Shown here: positions 56,449 through 64,000 of the stretch, piece by piece | Position numbering within the stretch: position 1 is the stretch's first letter | How the letters are laid out: each line of letters starts with the position of its first letter | From: Acinetobacter baumannii | Lineage (GTDB): Bacteria > Pseudomonadota > Gammaproteobacteria > Pseudomonadales > Moraxellaceae | Assembly: GCF_016508585.1 (NCBI RefSeq) | Contig: NZ_JADVOP010000012.1 | Location: forward strand, 35,829 to 99,828 | Direction of reading: 5' to 3' | Length of the DNA: 64,000 bases | Made by a program: the position numbers and the translations under genes | Notes under the pieces: generated by a model | Seen by the model: the letters and a program-made list of their open reading frames with translations, nothing else | What the model was told of the DNA's origin: nothing | The model's database searches: none

Positions 56449-57249
56449 ATGGAAAATTTTGAACTATTAAAAGCTCTGTTTTTGGGGCTTATTGAGGGTC
56501 TAACTGAATTTTTACCGATTTCCAGTACAGGACATTTAATTCTGTTTGGTCATTTGATCGACTTCCACTCAGATTCAGGTCGGGTATTTGAAGTCGTGAT
56601 TCAACTGGGGGCAATCTTGGCAGTATGCTGGCTATATCGTCAAAAGATCATTGAATTAGTGCGCGGCTTTTTCTCAGGCGATGCACATGCTAGACGCTTT
56701 ACCATCAATGTTTTGGTTGCATTTATTCCGGCTGTCGTGATTGGCGTACTTGCTGTTGATTTTATTAAACAAGTCTTGTTTAGCCCGCTCGTCGTGGCTT
56801 TTGCTTTGATTATTGGTGGTTTTATTATTTTTGCAGTCGAAGCACGAAAGTTTGAACCAAAAACCATAGAAGCAACTGACATTACTCTAAAACAAGCTAT
56901 TCTCGTAGGTTTTGCACAATGTGTTGCCATGATTCCGGGAACATCTCGTTCTGGCGCAACCATCATCGGCGGAATGTTATCGGGGTTATCGCGAAAAGCG
57001 GCAACTGAATTTTCATTTTTCCTTGCAATGCCGACCATGTTAGGTGCAGCGACCTATGATTTAATTCGAAATGCAGATGTTTTAACTTCAGATAATCTGA
57101 TCAATATTTCAATCGGCTTTGTTGCTGCATTTATTGCTGCGATTCTGGTAGTTAAAGCATTGGTTAAATTTGTTGAAAAACATACGTTAAGAGTCTTTGC
57201 ATGGTATCGTGTTGTATTGGGGATCATTTTATTGATTGTGTTTTTATAA
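56449..57249 (+). CDS. uppP: Undecaprenyl-diphosphatase UppP (BacA)
   Basis: About 266 residues, polytopic. The two catalytic signatures are intact: [20 protein letters not shown] near residue 13 and [20 protein letters not shown] near residue 160. It recycles the lipid carrier of cell-wall synthesis by removing a phosphate from undecaprenyl diphosphate. The ATG at 56449 is used; the longer frame begins with TTG at 56434. No clear ribosome-binding site. It diverges from the kdp operon. Confidence 0.95.
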   Translation: MENFELLKALFLGLIEGLTEFLPISSTGHLILFGHLIDFHSDSGRVFEVVIQLGAILAVCWLYRQKIIELVRGFFSGDAHARRFTINVLVAFIPAVVIGVLAVDFIKQVLFSPLVVAFALIIGGFIIFAVEARKFEPKTIEATDITLKQAILVGFAQCVAMIPGTSRSGATIIGGMLSGLSRKAATEFSFFLAMPTMLGAATYDLIRNADVLTSDNLINISIGFVAAFIAAILVVKALVKFVEKHTLRVFAWYRVVLGIILLIVFL

Positions 57250-57292
57250 CAATAAAAATATTCACTATTTTTACTATGATTTTTAATCCATT

Positions 57293-57318
57293 AGACTCAC
57301 TGCCAAAGTGAGTCTTTG
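57293..57318 (+). terminator. Terminator of uppP
   Basis: AGACTCACT pairs with AGTGAGTCT around GCCAA, followed by a short T-rich run, 44 bases after uppP. Confidence 0.75.
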
Positions 57319-57473
57319 TCTAGGTTCCAGGGCGAATATTTTAATTAATAGATTTCGTTCATCAATCACTTTTATTCAGTTCTAAATTATAAACACCTGT
57401 AATCCAACTGAATCTTCAGACAAATACTTTCCCTCTATTTCGAGCGCTTTATAAATGATACAGCTTGTGCCAT

Positions 57474-59189
57474 CTATCTATATTTAGGTTTGATATTATT
57501 GTCCTGAATAATTTTAACGATTGAATAAAGCACTGAGCGACGCACATGAATATTGTTATATGATCCTTGATGATCAAACCCCGTCATTTGAAAAACCTGC
57601 TTCACACCCACTTGTTTTAAAAGTGCGCGACCAGATTGCCAAGGTACTGTTCCATCACCCTCTGCATTTTTTTGAGATATTTTAAATGTACCAAATTTTC
57701 CATTACTGAGTTTGATATATCTCAAACCATTATTTTCTTTCGAATTTGCTTTCATATAGTACATCGCACCTTGACCCATATACATGGCATCTTTTGCAAC
57801 TTGCTGATTATGTACTTCAATCTCTTGAGCACTGACCCTTGGTAAATTTTTTATTTGATTTGTGGTTAACCCTCTAAGCGGTTGATCAAGCGTCCATTTC
57901 AATGTCCCAAAACTGAAAAATTTGGAATCATGTCCATAATGAGCATAAGTACATGGGTGATATTTATTTGTTATTTTGTCATGAAATTCTTTAATTTTTT
58001 CAATCTTTTTAAAATATACATCTTTTGTTCTTTTACCTGGATCATTATCTTTTACCATATTTGCAGGGTCAATAAGTTCCGCTTTGACCATTTCCCACCA
58101 TACACCATCTGCCTTGTAAATTTCTTCATAAGGATCTGCTTCTGGCAAGGCAACTTGATGCTCTTGTAAGTTTGTTCCATTGCTTAAGCTTGAGCCATTT
58201 AAAAATAACCATGGTTTGCCTTTATTATAGGCTTTGCTTGGTAAAAGCTCTAATCCTCCTGGTGCATTGGCCAAGACAGCAGTCACATGTTCGGTATTCT
58301 TGCCAAGCACATAAGCAGGCAAAGCACCGACATCTTCTGATCCAGTAACAATACGTCGATACGCTGCCGCTGCACCTTCAGCAGGCATCACCCCATGTAC
58401 GACTCCAGCAAGGTCTCCACGAAGTTGTACGAGGCGACGAGTAAGTAGTCCGCCTAAGGAATGCGTGACGATGATAAATTTATGAAAACGTTGACCATAT
58501 GATTTTTTGATCGCATCCAGTTTTGTGGAAACGATTTGTGCACCATCTTCACTGGACTGCAGCCAGTTATAGCCCATAGCATAGACAGGAAAATGAAACG
58601 CCTTTAAATGTTCAATATCCTGTTCAGTTACAGCAGTGAATGCTTGCTGAGGATGCCAATGATCTCGTTCTTTTGGATTTAACAGGCTTTTCCATTCATA
58701 AATAGATTCTTGCAATTTTATTTGCTGAATCGCTGCATAACCACCACCTATACCGCCCATGCCATATATAGGTTGCTCTTTTAAATCAACGTTGTTTAAA
58801 ACCATTTGCAGGTAGGTTAAGACGCCACCATAACTGTCCCAGTGTACGGTCCCCCAATAGCGATCTCTTAAGGTTTTTTCATTTAACTTTAAACGACTAT
58901 CCACTTTGATATCACCAGTAGCATCTACTCGAGTATTTAAAGGATCTAGTTCTCTTTGTAAAATCGCTGGGCTTTTATTCATTTGTTGAAATAATGTCCT
59001 TGCAATTCCAGTACCATTGCCTAACATCCAAACAGGTTTACCCAAGGCTGTATTAAAAATATTTGACCCCATAATGCCAGGGACAAATATGATCGGAATC
59101 GTGTCATGAAGTGGCACTTCAACAAAAGTACCAGATTGATTTGAACTTGGACTGGTTGCAGAATGGGTTTGTGAAACAACTTCAGCCAT
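57474..59189 (-). CDS. Putative type VI secretion lipase effector (Tle)
   Basis: 571 residues, no signal peptide. An alpha/beta-hydrolase with an LCAT/PGAP1-like opening (IPIIFVPGIMGSNIFN, residues 31-46) and the nucleophile in VTHSLGG (Ser244); GDGTVPWQSGRA and GFDHQGSYNN near the end could give the acid and His. It sits last in a three-gene set with vgrG and a Tli4-like lipoprotein, one base after the latter. A cytosolic lipase next to VgrG and a periplasm-directed immunity protein fits a Tle phospholipase, nearest Tle4 by partner type. Substrate and class are inferred. Confidence 0.78.
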   Translation of the reverse strand: MAEVVSQTHSATSPSSNQSGTFVEVPLHDTIPIIFVPGIMGSNIFNTALGKPVWMLGNGTGIARTLFQQMNKSPAILQRELDPLNTRVDATGDIKVDSRLKLNEKTLRDRYWGTVHWDSYGGVLTYLQMVLNNVDLKEQPIYGMGGIGGGYAAIQQIKLQESIYEWKSLLNPKERDHWHPQQAFTAVTEQDIEHLKAFHFPVYAMGYNWLQSSEDGAQIVSTKLDAIKKSYGQRFHKFIIVTHSLGGLLTRRLVQLRGDLAGVVHGVMPAEGAAAAYRRIVTGSEDVGALPAYVLGKNTEHVTAVLANAPGGLELLPSKAYNKGKPWLFLNGSSLSNGTNLQEHQVALPEADPYEEIYKADGVWWEMVKAELIDPANMVKDNDPGKRTKDVYFKKIEKIKEFHDKITNKYHPCTYAHYGHDSKFFSFGTLKWTLDQPLRGLTTNQIKNLPRVSAQEIEVHNQQVAKDAMYMGQGAMYYMKANSKENNGLRYIKLSNGKFGTFKISQKNAEGDGTVPWQSGRALLKQVGVKQVFQMTGFDHQGSYNNIHVRRSVLYSIVKIIQDNNIKPKYR

Positions 59190-59190
59190 T

Positions 59191-60249
59191 TTATTTTTCC
59201 TTTTTATTATTGGGTGAAATCTGAAGGCTATTTAAAATAAAATCATATAAATGTAGTGCATTTTTTTGGCTAATCATGGCGTAAAAAGATTCATTGGGAT
59301 TCACCATTTCAGCACTTTCGAACATTAACTGAATATAGGGGTCATTACCATTTTCTAAACTGCCTAAATATTGCCAAGACCCGTCTTCAAAGCCTCGTTC
59401 AAAACGTGCACGTTCAGAAATATGATTCAACACTTCTTCACCCGCTAGACCATTAATGACTTTTTGATGCTCCCTTAAATTTTCAAGTTTCATTTGAACT
59501 TTTACAAGATCGGGTAATTCTTGCTGTCTCTTTTTCATAAGCTCAATCAAGGGCATATCTGATGTCAAACGAATCCGATGTTCAATAACGGCTCGAACGC
59601 CCGGATAACTCGGAAATCTAAAATGCAAATATCCACCCGTAAAGGGAATATTTTTGCTCATATCATCGACAATAAAATATTCTTTCCAGCATAAACCTGC
59701 TTGTTCTTCACCTTGCACTGACCGTATTTTGATGCTGTTTAAATTATGTGTGATTCGAGCTAATGCTCGATCTAACAAATCATTGCTTGCACCACTTTTT
59801 AAAATCAACAGCTTTCCCGGTCTTAAGTAGAGATAACCATATACTTCAAAAAGAGAAGTAACATATTTTCCATCTCTATAAATAATCACATGACTGACGG
59901 AGCGCCCAATTTGTTGTACAGGTCCGTTCATTTCACTTTTTAATAAAGTGCCTTCTGTTTCATGAGGCTCGTTTTTTAAGTATTGTATTTTATCGTGAAT
60001 CAGCTTTTGGTAAGCATCATAGGTTTTAATACTTTCATCAACCTCAATATTACTGCCGTTATAATTAAAGTTACTGTACTCAACTTCAGTTTCTTTCGGC
60101 ACCATCATTTCAATTCGTCCAAAGCAGACTTTTTTTGGGTTTTTAAAATCGATCACGTTTATACCTTCTTTTTGTTTCTCAACATTAGAGCAAGCATTAA
60201 AGGATATTGTTGTAAATAAACAGAGAACAATACGCTTAAATAACTGCAT
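59191..60249 (-). CDS. Tli4-like immunity lipoprotein
   Basis: 352 residues with a lipoprotein-like signal (IVLCLFTTISFNAC, cysteine at 20; the lipobox is imperfect). Two alpha/beta halves, each with a VCFGRIEMMVP- or LCWKEYFIVD-type start, resemble the two-domain Tli4 immunity fold, and GLAGEEVLNH is typical of its second half. GAGGAG precedes the start. It should protect the cell's periplasm from the lipase encoded next. It lies 20 bases after vgrG. Confidence 0.72.
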   Translation of the reverse strand: MQLFKRIVLCLFTTISFNACSNVEKQKEGINVIDFKNPKKVCFGRIEMMVPKETEVEYSNFNYNGSNIEVDESIKTYDAYQKLIHDKIQYLKNEPHETEGTLLKSEMNGPVQQIGRSVSHVIIYRDGKYVTSLFEVYGYLYLRPGKLLILKSGASNDLLDRALARITHNLNSIKIRSVQGEEQAGLCWKEYFIVDDMSKNIPFTGGYLHFRFPSYPGVRAVIEHRIRLTSDMPLIELMKKRQQELPDLVKVQMKLENLREHQKVINGLAGEEVLNHISERARFERGFEDGSWQYLGSLENGNDPYIQLMFESAEMVNPNESFYAMISQKNALHLYDFILNSLQISPNNKKEK

Positions 60250-60269
60250 GGCTTAATTCTCCTCATTAT

Positions 60270-63002
60270 TTATTCAGGCGCAAAAACCTCGATTTTTAAT
60301 GCTTTCATTGCATCTTTACTAAAGATATTTGTTTTTCCATCCTCATCTGAAACACCTTCAAAAACTTCCCCATCATCAGCAGTTATTTTATATTTCAAGT
60401 TTTTTGCAGGCACACCATCAGGATAATGCAAAATAAAATGCTCATCATACTGTGCCTTGAGTTCAGGCATTGCAGGGAGCTGCATTGAAAGTGTTGCACC
60501 ACTGTTGGTTTTGATCTGACCTGCTTTGAATTCAAGTAATCCTGGACAGGCAATTTCGATATTTCCGTTCTGGATTTTAATGAAGCCGCCACCTGAGGTG
60601 AGCAGTATTCCTTTCCCACTTTCCACCCTGACAAAATCACTGAGTGAATACACATGCATTTGTTGTTGTGATGAAAGTATCATCTTGCCTTTTTGTGCAG
60701 TCATCTCTACATCGCCCTCACCCGATTTAATCTTGATGCCTGCATGTTTGGCGAAGATGGTAATTTTGTTTAAGGCTTGGGCAATCCAACTTTTACCCGT
60801 AAAAAATTGCAGGTTCTTTGACTTACTTACATCTATATTTTGTTTTGACTCAAGATAGAGACTCTCTTTACTGTCTAAGATCATCGCTGATTCACTATGC
60901 AAAGTGACTAAAGCATCACTGCTTTCATCCCATTTTTGAAGTTTGTCTTGTAATGATTGTTGAGCGCTTAGATCAGGTTCATCTATTTGGTGTACTGTTG
61001 CAATTTCTTTAAAATATTGATTGCTATCGGCATGATGTTTTATATTTTCAAGCACTTTAGAACGCGCAAGCTGTGCACCTTGAGCTTGTTCAGACGCTTC
61101 TGAGCTGAGTAGAATACCTTTAGTGGCTCGAATCGCCCCCCACTGATCCGTCCTTAACTCAAAGCCTTCACCACGCCCCTCACTTTCTGCGGTTTCTTTA
61201 GGATGGCTTAGGTTTCCTAGATTGAGTTGTGTTGCACCATGACTCGATTGTAGTTGTGTACTGAGCTGTCCAGTCGTGTCGTCAAACCTGAGTTGTCCAA
61301 AGCCTTCTCCATTCACTTCTTTTGAGCGGATACCACTGAGCTTTTTCGTGTCAGGTAGCTTGCCTTTGAGATCAAACTGGGTAGGAGAACGTTGTCCTTC
61401 ATGGATTCGTCCTGTCACAAATGGTCTGTCAGGGTTGCCGTCAAAGAACTCAACAACGACAATCTCTCCAACCCTCGGCAGGAACCTTGCACCATAACCG
61501 TCACCCGCCCAAGGGGTCAGTACATCCACCCAAGCAGAGTCGGTATCATTATCATTTGAACCTGCACCACCATCATGGGCATGATCATCAGGGCGGGTAA
61601 ATAAGAAACGGACTTTAATCCGCCCCCATTCATCGACATGGATTTCTTCGCCATCACCCACCACGATGGCACGTTGTACATAGGCACTAGGACGATGTAT
61701 CAGTGGATCGTATTCGGGAACCACGTCAATACTTCGACGCACAATCATCAGCTCATTGGCTTGCCGTTCCTGCTCACTGTCTTTGCTGATTTGCCAATGG
61801 CTCAGCATTAAGAGTTTTTCAACCTGATCTTGAATGTCTTTGGGAAGGTTGTTTTGATTGTAGTAGTGCTTTTTGAGTATTAAAAACTCCCGATCTTGAG
61901 CAGCATGATTTTTTTCAAGTTCTGGATTTTCCAACAACTCAAACCAATAGCCGACCTGGGTATCTCGGACATGACTATGTGCTGTAAAGTATTTGGCCTG
62001 TAAGGCTTGGTATTGACTCAGTTGTTGGTTGAGTTTCTCGAGTTGGTGATGACCTGATTTTGTGGCTTGGTCTTCACCTTTAAGGTCACTGATCCATGCT
62101 GGAGATGTACTCCATGCCTGTTCTAAGCTTAGACTTTCATTGTCTCGATTTGCACTGTGCTTGTGAGAACTCAATACTGAACCACTGCCGTCTTCTAGAC
62201 TTAAATCATCTGCTTGCCAACGTTGTATATGGATTGCAGTCGACTGTAATTGCCTGTTTGCGACTAAACTGGTGATGCTGTCGTACTGTTCAGTGGCATG
62301 GGATCTGTGGTATCGGATGCTTCTACGGTCAAGCGCTTTAAATTGCGCGTTGCCATCAATTAAACGTAACTGCTGTGGTTCTATACCTTGATTGTGATCT
62401 AAAACCACATAATTTGATTCATCAATCAACCAATTGATTGACTCTTCACGTAAAATTCGAGTCAAATATGTGTAGTCAGATTCATTTATCTGCATTGAAA
62501 ATGGACGTACGTCATAGGTCTTGGTTAGACCACTGAGGTCCAGTTTTAAACTGGATGCAAACAAATTGCTTTTCGTCTGCCATTCCTTGAAAATTACTTG
62601 AAAAATTTCAGGAATGCTTTTATTCATAAACACGCGGCTGTTACGTCGTTTATGCCATAGGCTTGTTGGGTCTTGCAGGGTTAAGCGATATAAGCACAAA
62701 GCTCCGTCAGATTGTCCTTGCGATGCACCTGTAATAATCCCCGAAGTTCTAAATAGCTTGCCTGAATCTGTGACTTGATCCACTGAGACTTGGCAAGCGA
62801 TAAACTGCTTGAGTTCTATGAATGGATTGCTTGAAAGACAGATCAGTTCTGCGGATAATCCCGCATTGATGGCATGATAACCATCAATACGTTGCAGCAT
62901 GACTTGGGCATTGAGTTGTGAGTTTGAAAACTGAACACGGATGGCACGTTTTTGTGTTGTATATCCCAATCTATCGAAAAAAGTAAAAATATTATTAAGC
63001 AT
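60270..63002 (-). CDS. vgrG: Type VI secretion spike protein VgrG with transthyretin-like tail
   Basis: About 910 residues. gp27-like part (about 1-380), gp5-like OB part with EWGRIKVRFLFTRPDD and WAGDGYGARFLPRVGEIVVVEFFDGNPDRPFVTGRIHEG (about 470-560), a DUF2345 beta-helix (about 640-840), then a tail of about 65 residues (LKAQYDEHFILHYPDGVPAKN, EGVSDEDGKTNIFSKDA) resembling the transthyretin-like adaptor that carries Tle effectors. The ATG at 63002 has TAAGGT before it; a longer frame from 63089 is unsupported. No other type VI structural genes are in the window, so this is an orphan cargo module. Confidence 0.93.
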   Translation of the reverse strand: MLNNIFTFFDRLGYTTQKRAIRVQFSNSQLNAQVMLQRIDGYHAINAGLSAELICLSSNPFIELKQFIACQVSVDQVTDSGKLFRTSGIITGASQGQSDGALCLYRLTLQDPTSLWHKRRNSRVFMNKSIPEIFQVIFKEWQTKSNLFASSLKLDLSGLTKTYDVRPFSMQINESDYTYLTRILREESINWLIDESNYVVLDHNQGIEPQQLRLIDGNAQFKALDRRSIRYHRSHATEQYDSITSLVANRQLQSTAIHIQRWQADDLSLEDGSGSVLSSHKHSANRDNESLSLEQAWSTSPAWISDLKGEDQATKSGHHQLEKLNQQLSQYQALQAKYFTAHSHVRDTQVGYWFELLENPELEKNHAAQDREFLILKKHYYNQNNLPKDIQDQVEKLLMLSHWQISKDSEQERQANELMIVRRSIDVVPEYDPLIHRPSAYVQRAIVVGDGEEIHVDEWGRIKVRFLFTRPDDHAHDGGAGSNDNDTDSAWVDVLTPWAGDGYGARFLPRVGEIVVVEFFDGNPDRPFVTGRIHEGQRSPTQFDLKGKLPDTKKLSGIRSKEVNGEGFGQLRFDDTTGQLSTQLQSSHGATQLNLGNLSHPKETAESEGRGEGFELRTDQWGAIRATKGILLSSEASEQAQGAQLARSKVLENIKHHADSNQYFKEIATVHQIDEPDLSAQQSLQDKLQKWDESSDALVTLHSESAMILDSKESLYLESKQNIDVSKSKNLQFFTGKSWIAQALNKITIFAKHAGIKIKSGEGDVEMTAQKGKMILSSQQQMHVYSLSDFVRVESGKGILLTSGGGFIKIQNGNIEIACPGLLEFKAGQIKTNSGATLSMQLPAMPELKAQYDEHFILHYPDGVPAKNLKYKITADDGEVFEGVSDEDGKTNIFSKDAMKALKIEVFAPE

Positions 63003-63363
63003 TATTATGACCTTACATTTAATAAAGAAAAACTTAACACAAGGTGAAGAATATCTCAAATGACAATCAATTACATTTTTTAAGCTCATGGCCTTTAAAA
63101 AATCTCATTATGAATTAGACATTTATTTGTTTTTTTCTTATTGTTGAGACGATTATCAAACTCATCAACTCAAAATCATGATGTTTTATAGAATTTCCCT
63201 AATAAGTCGTAGGAATAGATTCACTTAAAAAGTTTTATTATCTGATTGAATAGGAGCATTAGGATTAGATTTAAAACGCTATGCCTGACATTATTATTTT
63301 TAGCCGAATACTCCAACCCATAAAGTGCCGGAGTGATTCTATGAGTAACTTAAGACCTTAAAA
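63003..63363. other. Gap between the lipoprotein gene and vgrG
   Basis: About 360 AT-rich bases; presumably the vgrG promoter. I see no gene, repeat or clear terminator. Confidence 0.45.
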
Positions 63364-63822
63364 TTAGGATACAGGTCCTTGATCAGCAACTGTGAAAAAC
63401 CATTTTTGATCAACTTTAACTGCTTTATATGTAGATGCTTGTGAACCTAAATTACCTAAATAATAACCCCCTTGAATTGTACACTGCTGCTGATCATCAC
63501 AGTTTAACGAGTTGATAAAAAGTAAGGTTGCTTTCGAATTGTCCTTTTTAAGTCTTACATCATTGGCAACAGTACATTCTGAAACTGGAACAATATTTGG
63601 GTTGGACTGTGTTAGTTTTTTTAAAATTTCTTGCTGAGGGTTAGTCACATTCTGACCATCTTTATATCCTATACAATATGCACCAACATAATTAGAACTA
63701 TTTTTATTCGACAAATAATGATAAAAACTTAATTCAATGTCATTTTTAAAATGATTTTGTCCCGTTGCTACTGTTGTACATCCAACCATCATCAATAAAG
63801 GCAAGAACCATAATTTTTTCAT
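63364..63822 (-). CDS. Small hypothetical lipoprotein
   Basis: 152 residues with a clear lipoprotein signal (MKKLWFLPLLMMVGC, cysteine at 15). The mature part has five cysteines (AYCIGYK, SECTV, LNCDDQQQC), likely forming disulfides, and ends with a KVDQKWFFTVADQGP strand-like segment. No family recognised. It precedes vgrG on the same strand, but the 360-base gap gives no firm link to the secretion module. Confidence 0.65.
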   Translation of the reverse strand: MKKLWFLPLLMMVGCTTVATGQNHFKNDIELSFYHYLSNKNSSNYVGAYCIGYKDGQNVTNPQQEILKKLTQSNPNIVPVSECTVANDVRLKKDNSKATLLFINSLNCDDQQQCTIQGGYYLGNLGSQASTYKAVKVDQKWFFTVADQGPVS

Positions 63823-64000
63823 TAATCAATCATCCGTATTAGATTTAAACAAATTCAGCATATACTTAAATAAAACCTGTATAAACCACAAAGCTTTTTA
63901 AATAAAAGTATATTTTTCATTATAATTTAAATAACCAGATTACAAAAAAAATTAATATATAATTTTGTTAATTTTATTTAAAACATTCAATAATTCGTCA
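63823..64000. other. Right edge, no gene seen
   Basis: Very AT-rich sequence with no frame; probably the promoter region of the lipoprotein gene. Confidence 0.4.

Noticed and set aside
56640..57038. Minus-strand frame of 132 codons
   Set aside because: It is antisense to uppP, which carries both catalytic signatures.

Overview
The window reads as chromosomal DNA of an Acinetobacter species (Moraxellaceae, Gammaproteobacteria). Evidence: AT-rich sequence, an RNase HI/DnaQ fusion, a FimL-like gene beside nudC, the ygfB/zapA/6S RNA and rsmI/lpoA neighbourhoods, and a Slam-dependent hemophilin locus with heme oxygenase like the one described in A. baumannii. I cannot name the species. I saw no tRNA, rRNA, CRISPR array, intact insertion sequence or prophage.

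Layout. 1-10.6 kb: tail of a membrane protein, an Old Yellow Enzyme-type oxidoreductase with an operator-like palindrome, the yejABEF peptide importer, and a large LysM-rich MltD-type transglycosylase. 10.8-14.7 kb: rnhA-dnaQ fusion, fimL-like, nudC. 14.7-19.2 kb: esterase, BON lipoprotein, yraN, short lpoA-like gene, rsmI, and an acidic SutA-like RNAP-binding protein. 19.3-26.8 kb: two ubiquinone hydroxylases, a Sel1-repeat gene, pepP, ygfB, a ZapB-like coiled coil, zapA and 6S RNA.

28.5-47.6 kb is a metal-acquisition island. It holds a FecI/FecR/TonB-receptor surface-signalling set (28.5-32.8 kb), a ZnuD-like TonB receptor behind a near-ideal Zur box (33.6-36.0 kb), and a hemophilin locus: a Slam-type secretion protein, two tandem hemophilin paralogues, a 1044-residue signal-transducing TonB receptor, a second FecR/FecI pair behind a Fur-boxed promoter, a divergent Fur-family regulator, a DUF454 protein, heme oxygenase and TonB. 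The implied pathway: hemophilins are exported through Slam, capture heme outside, hand it to the receptor, TonB energises entry, HemO opens the ring to release iron, and FecI/FecR/Fur set expression. The two hemophilins share an almost identical C-terminal half but differ strongly in the N-terminal half, including a candidate histidine ligand. This is the most interesting part of the window.

48.1-57.3 kb: the kdpABC potassium pump with kdpDE, and uppP. 57.4-63.1 kb: an orphan type VI secretion cargo module (VgrG with a transthyretin-like tail, Tli4-like lipoprotein immunity protein, cytosolic lipase effector). The window ends with a small lipoprotein gene and AT-rich DNA.
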